Shown here: positions 1 through 8,150 of the stretch, in pieces
How the letters are laid out: each line of letters begins with the position of its first letter
Numbering within the stretch: position 1 is the stretch's first letter
Assembly: GCA_051878795.1 (NCBI GenBank)
Contig: JBJEKU010000022.1
Span: 1-23,449, forward strand
Reading direction: 5' to 3'
DNA: 23,449 nucleotides
Source: W1P20-047 sp051878795
Lineage (GTDB): Bacteria; Actinomycetota; Coriobacteriia; Coriobacteriales; Eggerthellaceae
Position numbers and translations under genes: made by a program
The notes under the pieces: generated by a model
Database searches by the model: none
What the model was told of the DNA's origin: nothing
Seen by the model: the letters and a program-made list of their open reading frames with translations, nothing else

Positions 1-1
1 C

Positions 2-67
2 GTAGAAGTGACAATCGAGCATATTACAGGCAAAGAAGGCCTGGAGCTGGTGAAGCTGCGAAAGTGA
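2..67 (+). CDS. C-terminal fragment of an unidentified protein
   Basis: An open frame enters from the left edge and ends at TGA 65-67. It encodes 21 residues ending in ITGKEGLELVKLRK. The codons look like those of the real genes here, and the frame stays open to the window edge, so this is probably the 3' end of a gene that begins outside the window. The fragment is too short to assign to a family. The next gene on this strand starts 175 bases later. Confidence 0.5.
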   Translation, partial: VEVTIEHITGKEGLELVKLRK

Positions 68-242
68 TGGATTCGAGAGGCTTGCAATCCTCTTTGCGAG
101 AGCAGAGGGTGTTCGGGGGTCGAAACCGTGCGTGGTTTGGATTGCGTGGATATTGCTTTCTGATTTGTTGGAAAATGCTTCTCGGTGATCCTTCTTTCTG
201 ACGCCAGGGGATTGAAGGCCCGTTGCAACGTATAATCCGCCT
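68..242 (+). promoter_or_regulatory. intergenic region with -10 box for the ygiQ-like gene
   Basis: A perfect TATAAT lies at 231-236. With standard spacing, transcription would start at about 243, which is the A of the ATG of the next gene, so the message would have essentially no leader. No purine-rich ribosome binding site lies in the 15 bases before the ATG. No good -35 hexamer is visible at 17 bases; the sequence there is GGGATT. A short inverted repeat (AAACC 123-127, GGTTT 134-138) could be a remnant terminator for the upstream gene, but it lacks a T-run. Confidence 0.5.
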
Positions 243-2465
243 ATGGATATTACTCAGAACAACTTCTTACCCATTTCCCGTGCGGATATGGAAGCGCGGG
301 GGTGGGAACAATGTGACTTCGTCTACGTGTGCGGAGATGCGTACGTGGACCATCCTTCTTTCGGTGCTGCGATTATCGCGCGAACCCTGGAATCGAATGG
401 CTATAAGGTGGGCATGGTGTGCCAGCCGGATTGGCACGATCCCGAAAGCGTGTGCGTGTTGGGCCGGCCCAGGTTGGCATTCCTTGTGAGCGCCGGCAAC
501 ATGGATTCCATGGTGAATCACTATACGGTTGCGAAGAAGCGCAGGAACCATGACAGCTATTCGCCAGGCGGGGAAATGGGTTTGCGCCCGGATAACGCCA
601 CCGTGGTGTACAGCCAGCTGATCCGCCGCACATACAAGGATGTTCCTATCGTGCTGGGCGGCGTTGAAGCTTCGCTGCGGCGATTGGCGCACTATGACTA
701 CTGGTCGGATAAGCTGAAACGATCGGTGCTGCTCGATAGTGCTGCGGATCTGCTGGTGTATGGCATGGGGGAGCGCGCCATCGTGGCGGTTGCCGATGCT
801 CTAGCCGCGGGAATAGAGGCAAGTCAGATCACCTGGATTTCCGGAACGGTGTTCCGTGCGAAATCGGTTGATGCGGCTGCCGAAGACGCTGTGACCCTGC
901 CCTCTTGGGAGGCTATGGCGGCGGACAAGCTGGAATATGCGAAGAGCTTTCAAACGCAGTATCGCAACATCGACCCCTTTGCGGGGAAGCAGCTGATTGA
1001 ACCATATGAGCGCGATGGCCTGTTTGTGATCCAGAACACGGCAAGCGAGCCCTTGAGCACCGAGGAGTTCGATGCCGTGTATCGCCTGTCCTATATGCGC
1101 ACCTACCATCCTGTCTACGAGAAAGCAGGTGGAGTGCCCGCTATCGAGGAAGTGAAATTCAGCATTACGAGCAATCGTGGGTGCTTCGGTGAGTGTGCAT
1201 TCTGCTCGCTTGCATTCCATCAGGGGCGCATCGTGCAATCGCGTAGCCATGAGAGCATCTTGGAAGAGGCTCGCCTGATGACGCAGGATCCGGAATTCAA
1301 GGGATACATCCACGATGTCGGTGGACCGACTGCGAACTTCCGTCATCCTGCCTGTGCGAAGCAGCTTGCCCACGGCGCCTGCGTGGGCAAGCGCTGCCTG
1401 AGCCCCAAGCCTTGCAGGAGCATGAAGGCTGACCATCGCGATTATCTGGATCTGCTGCGGAAGCTACGTGTCCTCCCAGGTGTGAAGAAGGTCTTCATCC
1501 GCAGCGGGGTTCGCTTCGACTATGTGATGCTCGACAAGCATGGGGACAAGTTCATCGAAGAGCTCGTGGAGCATCATGTGAGCGGGCAGCTGCGCCTTGC
1601 CCCCGAGCACGTGAGCGATTCGGTGCTCGATGTGATGGGCAAACCCGGCAATGAAGTGTACCGGCGCTTCACGGAGCGTTTCGATGAAGCGAATCGCAAA
1701 AAGGGGAAGAAGCAGTTCGTTCTTCCATACTTGATGAGCTCTCATCCCGGGTCGACCATGAAAGAGGCGGTGGAGCTTGCGGAATTCTGCCGAGACATGG
1801 GTTTCAATCCGGAACAGGTGAGCGATTTCTATCCCACCCCCAGTACCATTTCCACCTGCATCTACTATACCGGTGTGGATCCGCGCACTATGAAGGAAGT
1901 GTATTGCCCGCGCAGTCCGCATGAGAAGGCCATGCAGCGCGCTCTTATCCAGTATCGCAATCCCAAGAACCGCGACCTGGTCGAAGAGGCGCTGACTATC
2001 GCAGGTCGTCGCGACCTGATCGGGTACGGTTCTGAATGCCTGATCCGGCCACGGAATGGTGCTGGCCAGGGCAACAGGGGAAAAGCTTCCGAGGGGAAGG
2101 GCGGCAAGTTTGGAAAAAGCGGTGGAGCTGGTCCGAAGCGAAGCGGCAAGTTGGCGGCGATGACGCCCGAGTCCTCGAAGGATGGGCGGCATGCTGGAAA
2201 GGGTGCTGCGAAGTCGGGTGGACGAAAGCGTGATGCGGGTGGTCGCGGAAAGGTTTCCTATTGCGATTCGAAGCCCGGGTATTCGGAAAGAAGCAAGCAG
2301 AGTCGTGTTCCCAAGAGGGACTCGCACGCAAGAGACGGGAAGGGGAGGAATCATGCTTCAGGAAATGCTGGCTCGCAGAAGCGTAAGGAAGTGCACGGGC
2401 GAGTCGATCGAGGAAAGCAGCTTGGAGCAAATCGTTCAAGCGGGACTTTCCGCTCCAAGCGGTAG
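243..2465 (+). CDS. YgiQ family radical SAM protein (UPF0313)
   Basis: The 740-residue protein matches the YgiQ family of radical SAM enzymes, whose reaction is not established. An N-terminal domain with the family phrases DFVYVCGDAYVDHPSF (about residues 25-40) and LGGVEASLRRLAHYDYW (138-154) precedes the radical SAM core. The core carries the C-x3-C-x2-C cluster motif at C314, C318 and C321. This cluster would bind a [4Fe-4S] centre and S-adenosylmethionine. The conserved part ends near residue 600. A tail of about 135 residues rich in Gly, Lys, Arg and Ser follows; it is probably disordered and may bind nucleic acid (inference). The last 37 codons overlap the nitroreductase gene in another frame. 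The ATG start sits 6 bases after a TATAAT and has no Shine-Dalgarno site, so translation is probably leaderless. Confidence 0.93.
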   Translation: MDITQNNFLPISRADMEARGWEQCDFVYVCGDAYVDHPSFGAAIIARTLESNGYKVGMVCQPDWHDPESVCVLGRPRLAFLVSAGNMDSMVNHYTVAKKRRNHDSYSPGGEMGLRPDNATVVYSQLIRRTYKDVPIVLGGVEASLRRLAHYDYWSDKLKRSVLLDSAADLLVYGMGERAIVAVADALAAGIEASQITWISGTVFRAKSVDAAAEDAVTLPSWEAMAADKLEYAKSFQTQYRNIDPFAGKQLIEPYERDGLFVIQNTASEPLSTEEFDAVYRLSYMRTYHPVYEKAGGVPAIEEVKFSITSNRGCFGECAFCSLAFHQGRIVQSRSHESILEEARLMTQDPEFKGYIHDVGGPTANFRHPACAKQLAHGACVGKRCLSPKPCRSMKADHRDYLDLLRKLRVLPGVKKVFIRSGVRFDYVMLDKHGDKFIEELVEHHVSGQLRLAPEHVSDSVLDVMGKPGNEVYRRFTERFDEANRKKGKKQFVLPYLMSSHPGSTMKEAVELAEFCRDMGFNPEQVSDFYPTPSTISTCIYYTGVDPRTMKEVYCPRSPHEKAMQRALIQYRNPKNRDLVEEALTIAGRRDLIGYGSECLIRPRNGAGQGNRGKASEGKGGKFGKSGGAGPKRSGKLAAMTPESSKDGRHAGKGAAKSGGRKRDAGGRGKVSYCDSKPGYSERSKQSRVPKRDSHARDGKGRNHASGNAGSQKRKEVHGRVDRGKQLGANRSSGTFRSKR

Positions 2466-2868
2466 GTCGATACGTCCCGTCCATCTATTCGTGGTGCGGG
2501 ATTTGGAAAAGGTCCATACGCTTGCTGCATGCCGTCAGGGCGCTTCCGCGCAGATGCTCGCTCGCGCAGGCGCCGCTATCGTGGTTGCTGCGGAAACCGA
2601 TTGCTCGGATACCTGGATCGAGGATTGCTCTTTGGCTATGGGGTATATGCACTTGATGGCGTCGTCGTTGGGTTTGGGAAGCTGCTGGGTCCAAGGGCGC
2701 GGACGCGAGGCGGCAGACGGAAGGCCAACGCAGGATTTCGTGTTCGACTTGCTGGGAATTGACGAGAATCTGACCTTGGAGGCAGTGCTTGCTATCGGTG
2801 TCCCGGAAGAGCCCGTCCATGCGCGCACCGCTGTCGATTTGGATGCTTCCAAAGTGTGTTGGATGTAA
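2353..2868 (+). CDS. small nitroreductase family protein
   Basis: This 171-residue protein looks like a short member of the FMN-dependent nitroreductase family, whose members reduce nitro groups, quinones or other electrophiles with NAD(P)H. Near the start it has the family phrase ARRSVRKCTGESI, with the basic R-S-x-R group that contacts the FMN phosphate. This is followed by APSGRSIRPVHLFVVRD and a C-terminal stretch (LGLGSCWVQGRG, then LEAVLAIGVPEE) typical of the fold. The start is fixed by the strong site GGGAGGA just before ATG 2353. The frame stays open further upstream, but that part is only the shadow of the ygiQ tail. The gene overlaps ygiQ by 113 bases, which implies co-transcription and perhaps translational coupling. 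The substrate cannot be told from sequence. Confidence 0.85.
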   Translation: MLQEMLARRSVRKCTGESIEESSLEQIVQAGLSAPSGRSIRPVHLFVVRDLEKVHTLAACRQGASAQMLARAGAAIVVAAETDCSDTWIEDCSLAMGYMHLMASSLGLGSCWVQGRGREAADGRPTQDFVFDLLGIDENLTLEAVLAIGVPEEPVHARTAVDLDASKVCWM

Positions 2869-2891
2869 TGTTTGATTATGTTCTCGAAAAT

Positions 2892-2919
2892 GAAGACGCC
2901 TGGATATTCAGGCGTCTTC
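2892..2919 (+). terminator. hairpin terminator after the nitroreductase gene
   Basis: An 11-bp perfect stem (GAAGACGCCTG at 2892-2902, CAGGCGTCTTC at 2909-2919) encloses a 6-base loop. It lies 23 bases after the stop codon. The downstream T-tract is weak (CCTGTTGGTTT), so termination may be incomplete, but position and stem quality support the call. Confidence 0.75.
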
Positions 2920-2991
2920 CCTGTTGGTTTACGGCCGGTTTCATATTTCCTTCGGATGAGTGAATGTCGACTCGTTGCTCCTTCCGTCAGC

Positions 2992-3006
2992 CCGACACGA
3001 TGTCGG
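2992..3006. repeat. short inverted repeat upstream of fbp
   Basis: Perfect arms CCGACA and TGTCGG flank CGA, giving a 15-bp palindrome-like element. It lies about 80 bases before the fructose-bisphosphatase start and could be an operator. There is no other copy nearby and no clear promoter to anchor it. Confidence 0.25.
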
Positions 3007-3088
3007 ACGCCGATGAGGCCCTGCCTCGATTGCGCCGAATGGGTTATCCTCTGTACCAGTGTGTCATCCCGATTGTGAGGGGTTTCCT

Positions 3089-5044
3089 ATGAACGTATCC
3101 CAAGCCGGTTACCTGAACCTGCTTTCCAAGTCCTATCCCACCGCGGCCGAAACCGCCGCAGAGATCGTGCGCCTGAACGGCATCCTGAACCTTCCCAAGG
3201 AAACGGAGCACTTCGCTTCGGACATCCACGGAGAATTCGGCGCTTTCTCCCATACCCTGCGCAATGCTGTGGGTGGTATCCGCCGTGCAATCGACGAGAC
3301 CTTCGGCGATACTTTGACCGAAGACCAGAAGAAGCTGCTCGCCACCATCATCTACTATCCGAAGGAAAAGGCGGCCTGCGAACTCGCTTCCGTCGAAGAC
3401 CCTGCAGTGTGGCTTGCCGACGCCATCGTGCTTTCCGCTGCGGTGTGCCGTACTGTTGCGAGCACCCGTGACCGCGAAACCGTCCAGGAAGCCATGCCCG
3501 AGGGTATGGAATACGCCATCGACGCACTGCTTTCTGCGCCCATCGACGGCTGGCAGTGCCAGGACCCCTTCCGTGCTGCGGTCATCGCAAGTGCGATCCA
3601 GGTGGGCAATGCCGTGCAGCTGCTCGACGATATATGCTCGCTGATCAAGCGGCTTTCAGTCGATCACTTGCATCTGGTGGGCGACATCTACGATCGTGGC
3701 CCCAATCCCGAATCCATCGTCGATATGCTGATGAACTACCATTCGCTCGATATCCAGTGGGGTAATCACGACGTGGTTTGGATGGGCGCCTCACTGGGCC
3801 AGCGCGGTTGCATCGCCCATGTGGTGCGCAATTGCGCCCGTTACGGCAATCTGAACATCCTGGAGGATGCGTACGGCATCAACATCCGCCCGTTGGCCAT
3901 GTTCGCGCAGGAGGCGTACAAGGACGACCCCTGCGTCGCCTTCGGTTTGAAGATAAAGCCCGAGGGCCTTTCCGAACAGGAGCTGGATCTGAATGTGAAG
4001 ATCCAGAAGGCAATGGCGATCATCCAGTTCAAGGTGGAAGCCCAGCTTATCGACGAGTACCCCGGCTTCGACCTGGAAAGCCGCAAGCTGCTGGATAAGA
4101 TCGACTACGAAAAGGGAACCGTGGTCTGCGATGGCGTGGAGTACGAGCTGACCGACAAGGTTTTCCCCACGGTCGACCCCTCCGATCCCTACAAGCTCAC
4201 CGACGACGAAGAATATGTCATGCAGTGCCTGGAAAAGGCCTTCCGTGGTTGCGAGAAGCTCAGCCGCCATATGCGCTTCCTGCTGGAAAAGGGCAGTCTG
4301 TACAAGATCTGCAACGGCAGCCTGATGCTGCATGCCTGCGTGCCCCTGAATCCCGACGGCAGCCTGATGGAAACCGATGTCTTCGGCACCAAGTACAAGG
4401 GCCGCGCCCTCTACGACGTGATGCAGGACTACATCCGCATGGGCTTCAACGACTCCGACCCCGCAAAGCGCAAGCTGGGTGCCGACATGATGTGGTACAT
4501 GTGGCTGGGTCAGGGCTCGCCTCTGTTCGCCAAGAGCAAGATGGCAACTTTCGAGCTGTACCTGATCGCCGAAAAGGAAGCGCGCAAGGAACACAAGAAC
4601 GCCTTCTATTCCATGATGGACAATGAAGAAGTGATGGCGGGCATCTTCCGCGACTTCGGGCTTGATCCTGAAACCTCCCGCATCGTGTGCGGCCATGTGC
4701 CCGTGAAGGTGAAGGATGGCGAAGACCCCATCATGTGCGGTGGCAGGGTGATCCGCATCGACGGCGGTTATTCTGCCGCCTATCAGAAGACCACCGGCAT
4801 CGCGGGCTTCACTTTGGTGTACGACGCCGAAGGCATCGTGCTCGCCTCCCACGAACCGCTGCCCTCCATCCGTGCGGCTGTCGAAGATGGTTTCGACATC
4901 AAGTCCGAAAAGCGCGTGGTCTGGCAGCCGGACCGTATGCTCACCGTCGCCGACACCGATCGCGGGGAACGGATTCGCAAGCAGATCGCCGATTTGGAAT
5001 GGCTGCTTGAGGCGTATCGCGCGGGCGAGATCCAGGAGGCATAA
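3089..5044 (+). CDS. fbp: fructose-1,6-bisphosphatase class III
   Basis: This 651-residue cytoplasmic enzyme hydrolyses fructose 1,6-bisphosphate to fructose 6-phosphate, the committed step of gluconeogenesis. It belongs to the class III (Bacillus-type, metallophosphatase-fold) family, whose members are about 640-670 residues long, so the protein is complete. The metal-binding motifs are visible: DIHGEF at residues 45-50, GDIYDRG near 197, GNHD at about 225, and the later CGHVPVK. ATG 3089 is chosen because GTGAGGGG lies a few bases upstream and the protein then begins MNVSQAGYLN, as family members do. An in-frame ATG 10 codons earlier lacks a ribosome site. The gene stands alone between two terminators. 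I found no clear promoter hexamers and no sequence-visible regulation beyond the small inverted repeat at 2992. Confidence 0.96.
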   Translation: MNVSQAGYLNLLSKSYPTAAETAAEIVRLNGILNLPKETEHFASDIHGEFGAFSHTLRNAVGGIRRAIDETFGDTLTEDQKKLLATIIYYPKEKAACELASVEDPAVWLADAIVLSAAVCRTVASTRDRETVQEAMPEGMEYAIDALLSAPIDGWQCQDPFRAAVIASAIQVGNAVQLLDDICSLIKRLSVDHLHLVGDIYDRGPNPESIVDMLMNYHSLDIQWGNHDVVWMGASLGQRGCIAHVVRNCARYGNLNILEDAYGINIRPLAMFAQEAYKDDPCVAFGLKIKPEGLSEQELDLNVKIQKAMAIIQFKVEAQLIDEYPGFDLESRKLLDKIDYEKGTVVCDGVEYELTDKVFPTVDPSDPYKLTDDEEYVMQCLEKAFRGCEKLSRHMRFLLEKGSLYKICNGSLMLHACVPLNPDGSLMETDVFGTKYKGRALYDVMQDYIRMGFNDSDPAKRKLGADMMWYMWLGQGSPLFAKSKMATFELYLIAEKEARKEHKNAFYSMMDNEEVMAGIFRDFGLDPETSRIVCGHVPVKVKDGEDPIMCGGRVIRIDGGYSAAYQKTTGIAGFTLVYDAEGIVLASHEPLPSIRAAVEDGFDIKSEKRVVWQPDRMLTVADTDRGERIRKQIADLEWLLEAYRAGEIQEA

Positions 5045-5077
5045 GGACGAATCCTCGTCGTTGATACGATGATTCCA

Positions 5078-5108
5078 ACGGGTGCGGCGCCTTGCCGCAC
5101 CCGTTTTT
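5078..5108 (+). terminator. strong rho-independent terminator after fbp
   Basis: A perfect 11-bp GC-rich stem (ACGGGTGCGGC 5078-5088, GCCGCACCCGT 5094-5104) with a GCCTT loop is followed by an unbroken T-run to 5108. It lies 33 bases after the fbp stop. Confidence 0.93.
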
Positions 5109-5318
5109 CGTATGGAATGGATTCCCTTGTCGTCTGGGGTGGTCGCAGAATGGTGCTGGGCGGGATTGCGGTCGGGCTCTCAGGGTTCGGCTTGATGCCC
5201 ATGTTGTGCCTCGTTCCGTCGGAGGGTGGCGGCTTGGGATTCGCTTGCGACTCTTCAAGAGGCTACGGTGCTTTTCCAACATGAATGCTGTGATTTCAGA
5301 AATGACAATTCAAAACTT
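5109..5318. other. non-coding spacer between fbp terminator and nadB promoter
   Basis: About 210 bases with no credible gene. One plus-strand open frame of about 70 codons crosses it (5069-5284), but it begins inside the terminator, has no ribosome binding site and resembles no protein family. I see no tRNA-like arms and no clear riboswitch fold. Confidence 0.5.
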
Positions 5319-5352
5319 TACACTTGACTTGACAGATAACTTGACGTGTACT
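5319..5352 (+). promoter_or_regulatory. nadB promoter with candidate NiaR operator
   Basis: A -35 box TTGACT (5324-5329), a 17-base spacer and a -10 box TGTACT (5347-5352) form a good promoter with an expected start near 5359. Arms TACAC (5319-5323) and GTGTA (5346-5350) form a spaced inverted repeat that covers both boxes. TTGAC occurs three times inside it (5324, 5329, 5341). Because the transcript encodes NiaR, the 3H-domain NAD repressor, this is the natural place for its operator. I cannot verify the match to the known NiaR motif from memory. Confidence 0.5.
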
Positions 5353-5398
5353 GGTAGCCATTGAAAGAGCAGCGCTGACAGAGGGGTGGTTGCCGAAG

Positions 5399-6706
5399 AT
5401 GAACATGACCTGCGATGTCGTCATCGTTGGAACCGGCGTTGCCGGCCTGTTCTGTGCACTGAATCTTCCCCGGACCCTCGATGTCCTGGTTGTTACCAAA
5501 CGAAGCTGTGAGGAGTCCGATTCCTTCCTGGCCCAAGGGGGCGTCTGCGTCCTGCATGACGACGATGATTTCGAAAGCTTCTTCCGAGACACCATGGATG
5601 CAGGGCACGGCGAGAACGATCCGCAGGCGGTTCGCACTATGATCGCCCAATCGCGCGAGGTAATCGATGATCTGATAGCGTGCGGTGTCCGCTTCGATAG
5701 GCGGCCCGATGGCAGCTTGGACTACACGCGCGAAGGGGCCCACTCACGACCCCGTATCCTCTTCCATAAGGACGTTACCGGCCGCGAGGTGTCTTCCGTG
5801 CTGCTGAAGGCGGTCCGCGCGTTGCCCAACGTGCGCATCATGGAGCACACGACCATGCTGGACCTTATCGAAGGGGAGGATGGATGCTGCGGGATCGTAG
5901 CCTGCGGTGGGCGCGGCGAGGCCTTTGCCGTCCGCTCGCGTGCGGTGGTATTCGCCACCGGAGGTGTTGGCGGCCTGTACCGTGCGAGTACGAACTTCCC
6001 CCATATCACAGGCGAGGCCTTGGCGATTGCGCATGAGCATGGGGTGGTGCTGCAGAATCTTTCCTACGTGCAGATCCATCCCACGGCGTTGTATTCGCCA
6101 CGGCAGGGGCGCAGCTTCCTGGTTTCCGAGTCGGTACGGGGCGAAGGTGCCGTGCTTCTGGACAAGGAAGGACGAAGATTCGTCGACGAGCTGCTTCCTC
6201 GCGACGTGGTAAGCCGGGCGATCAGGCGCCAGATGGAGGCGGATGGGACCGATTTCGTGTGGGAGGACCTGCGGCCTTTGGGCGAGCAGGTGATACTGGA
6301 CCACTTTCCGAACATCCGGCAGCGTTGCCTGGAAGAGGGCTATGACGTGCTGCGTGATCCCATTCCCGTTACCCCGGCCCAGCATTACTTCATGGGGGGC
6401 ATTAAGGTCGACTTGCAAAGCCGCACTTCAATGCCCGGTCTGTATGCCTGCGGAGAAGTGAGCTGCAACGGCGTGCATGGGAAGAACCGCCTGGCAAGCA
6501 ATTCGCTTTTGGAATCGCTCGTGTTCTCCAAGAGGGCGGCGCATGATATCGCCGCTTTGTTGGGTGGCGATGCATGCGGGGCACGCCCGTGCGAGGGTTT
6601 CCCCGAAATCGACTTGGAACAGTACTCCGATCCAGAGGGCTTGCTCGCCGAATATGCCAGAATCGCGAAAGAACTGATCGAAAGGGATGGTGAGGTGCGT
6701 GGATAG
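5399..6706 (+). CDS. nadB: L-aspartate oxidase
   Basis: This flavoenzyme oxidises L-aspartate to iminoaspartate, which quinolinate synthase then uses in de novo NAD synthesis. The 435-residue protein opens with the FAD dinucleotide motif VVIVGTGVAGLFCA. It also contains VQIHPTALY, LLPRDVVSRAI, QHYFMGGI and CNGVHGKNRLASNSLLE, the active-site and FAD-contacting segments of the succinate dehydrogenase/fumarate reductase flavoprotein superfamily in their NadB form. It is shorter than the 540-residue E. coli enzyme and lacks most of the C-terminal helical domain, as do clostridial NadBs. ATG 5399 is preferred: GAGGGGTGG at 5381-5389 lies upstream, while the in-frame TTG at 5390 abuts that site. 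It is the first gene of the nad block, and its stop codon is overlapped by the likely nadC start. Confidence 0.95.
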   Translation: MNMTCDVVIVGTGVAGLFCALNLPRTLDVLVVTKRSCEESDSFLAQGGVCVLHDDDDFESFFRDTMDAGHGENDPQAVRTMIAQSREVIDDLIACGVRFDRRPDGSLDYTREGAHSRPRILFHKDVTGREVSSVLLKAVRALPNVRIMEHTTMLDLIEGEDGCCGIVACGGRGEAFAVRSRAVVFATGGVGGLYRASTNFPHITGEALAIAHEHGVVLQNLSYVQIHPTALYSPRQGRSFLVSESVRGEGAVLLDKEGRRFVDELLPRDVVSRAIRRQMEADGTDFVWEDLRPLGEQVILDHFPNIRQRCLEEGYDVLRDPIPVTPAQHYFMGGIKVDLQSRTSMPGLYACGEVSCNGVHGKNRLASNSLLESLVFSKRAAHDIAALLGGDACGARPCEGFPEIDLEQYSDPEGLLAEYARIAKELIERDGEVRG

Positions 6707-7565
6707 CATCACCATGACATTGAATGCGGACCAGCTGATCTTGCAGGCACTGCGCGAGGATATCTCGAGCGAGGATGTGTCGACCAATGCCGTGATGCCC
6801 CATGCTTGCCTGGGCGAGGTCGATCTGATCTGCAAGCAGGATGGCGTCATTGCCGGTATGGGGGTATTCGCGCGAACCTTCACCTTACTGGACCCTTCAT
6901 GTCGGATTACGGCCTTGTGTTCCGATGGCGACCGCGTGTGCGCAGGTCAGAAGCTTGCCGTACTGCGGGGCGATATCCGTGTGCTGCTTTCCGGAGAACG
7001 CGTTGCCCTGAACTATCTGCAAAGGATGAGCGGTATCGCGAGCTACACCCGCAAGATCGCGGATCTGCTCGAAGGTACGGGAACCGTGCTGTTAGACACG
7101 CGTAAGACCACACCCAACTGCCGCATTTTCGAAAAGTACGCCGTTCGCATAGGCGGCGGGCACAACCATCGTTACAACCTGTCCGATGGGGTGATGCTGA
7201 AGGACAACCATATAGGGGCTGCGGGCGGTATCGCCCAGGCGGTACAGGCGGCGCGTGCATACGCCCCCTTCGTCCGTAAGATCGAAGTCGAGGTGGAAAG
7301 CCTTGCCCAGGTGCAGGAAGCCCTCGACGCCGGGGTGGATATCATCATGCTGGACAACATGACCCCCGACCAGATGCGCGAGGCAGTGCAGCTGATCGGC
7401 GGGCGCGCGCAGACCGAATGCTCCGGCAATGTGTCTGCAGAAAACATCGAATCGATTGCGGGGATCGGAGTGGATTTCGTCTCGAGCGGGGCGCTTACGC
7501 ATTCTGCGCCCATCCTGGATCTTTCCATGAAGAACCTGCATCCTGTGACTGTGGAGGGCGAGTAG
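6699..7565 (+). CDS. nadC: nicotinate-nucleotide pyrophosphorylase (quinolinate phosphoribosyltransferase)
   Basis: The enzyme converts quinolinate and PRPP to nicotinate mononucleotide, CO2 and pyrophosphate, the step that feeds quinolinate into the NAD pathway. The 288-residue protein has the usual NadC length and segments: LREDISSEDVST near the N-terminus, LNYLQRMSGIAS, LDTRKTTPNCR, the basic/His segment VRIGGGHNHRYNL, MLKDNHI, DIIMLDNM and ECSGNVSAENI. The start is uncertain. GTG 6699 overlaps the nadB stop by 8 bases and has AAAGGG upstream. ATG 6714 (MTLNADQL) and ATG 6687 are alternatives in the same frame. The tight overlap shows co-transcription with nadB. Confidence 0.95.
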   Translation: MDSITMTLNADQLILQALREDISSEDVSTNAVMPHACLGEVDLICKQDGVIAGMGVFARTFTLLDPSCRITALCSDGDRVCAGQKLAVLRGDIRVLLSGERVALNYLQRMSGIASYTRKIADLLEGTGTVLLDTRKTTPNCRIFEKYAVRIGGGHNHRYNLSDGVMLKDNHIGAAGGIAQAVQAARAYAPFVRKIEVEVESLAQVQEALDAGVDIIMLDNMTPDQMREAVQLIGGRAQTECSGNVSAENIESIAGIGVDFVSSGALTHSAPILDLSMKNLHPVTVEGE

Positions 7566-7567
7566 CC

Positions 7568-8104
7568 ATGCCGACGAAAGGCGACCGCAGAAGACGCGGA
7601 ATCTACCAGGAGCTGTGCCAGGCGGAGGGTCCTGTGATGGCCAAGGATCTGGCATCGAGGTTCGGGGTGAGCCGCCAGGTGATCGTGCAGGATATCGCCG
7701 TGCTGCGCGCATCGAATGCGAATATCATCTCCACACATCGTGGGTATGTGATGGAGTCCGAACCTGCCATCGTGCGCGAATTCAAGGTGCGTCACACCCC
7801 TGACCAGGTGCAAGACGAGCTGAATGCCATCGTCGATTGCGGGGGCAAGGTCCTGAACGTGAGCGTGAGCCATCGGGTGTACGGCAGGATCACGGCGGAT
7901 ATGGACATTTCGTCACGTCTGGACGTCCAGGAATTCTGCGAAACCCTCAAAGGGAGCAGTTCGAGCCTGTTGAGCGGCGTTACTTCCGGCTATCACTACC
8001 ATCTGGTGGAGGCTCCGAGCGAACAGCGCTTGGATCTTATCGAAGAGCGCCTGCGGGAAGCGGGGATGCTCGTTCCGCGTTCTCCCGACAGTGCAGGCAG
8101 ATAG
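7568..8104 (+). CDS. niaR: NiaR, 3H-domain transcriptional repressor of NAD biosynthesis
   Basis: This is a 178-residue niacin-responsive repressor. An N-terminal winged helix-turn-helix (about residues 8-62, with RFGVSRQVIVQDIAVLRA as its core) is followed by a 3H ligand-binding domain. Residues H76, E84, H143 and H145 keep the spacing of the metal ligands described for the Thermotoga maritima protein TM1602 (His79, Glu87, His146, His148). The phrases VSHRVYGRI and SGVTSGYHYHL are family hallmarks. In other bacteria NiaR represses nad operons and niacin transporters when nicotinic acid is present. Here it is the third gene of the nad block, 2 bases after nadC, with GGAGGGCGAG as its ribosome site. 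It probably controls its own operon through the element at 5319-5352. Confidence 0.93.
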   Translation: MPTKGDRRRRGIYQELCQAEGPVMAKDLASRFGVSRQVIVQDIAVLRASNANIISTHRGYVMESEPAIVREFKVRHTPDQVQDELNAIVDCGGKVLNVSVSHRVYGRITADMDISSRLDVQEFCETLKGSSSSLLSGVTSGYHYHLVEAPSEQRLDLIEERLREAGMLVPRSPDSAGR

Positions 8105-8124
8105 GGCGTAATGGATGCCGGGGT

Positions 8125-8150
8125 GGCAGGTGGGTCTTACCCTGCTTGCC
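8125..8150 (+). other. imperfect hairpin between niaR and nadA
   Basis: Ten pairs, several of them G-T wobbles, can form between GGCAGGTGGG and CCCTGCTTGCC-type arms. No T-run follows, so this is at best a processing or attenuation structure in the 176-base niaR-nadA gap. I found no convincing promoter for nadA there. Confidence 0.25.

Noticed and set aside
3791..4852. 353-codon open frame on the minus strand inside fbp
   Set aside because: It is antisense to a clearly recognised enzyme, has a His- and Val-rich composition typical of frame shadows, and matches no family.
5069..5284. Small plus-strand open frame in the fbp-nadB gap
   Set aside because: It begins inside the terminator hairpin, lacks a ribosome site and looks like no known protein.
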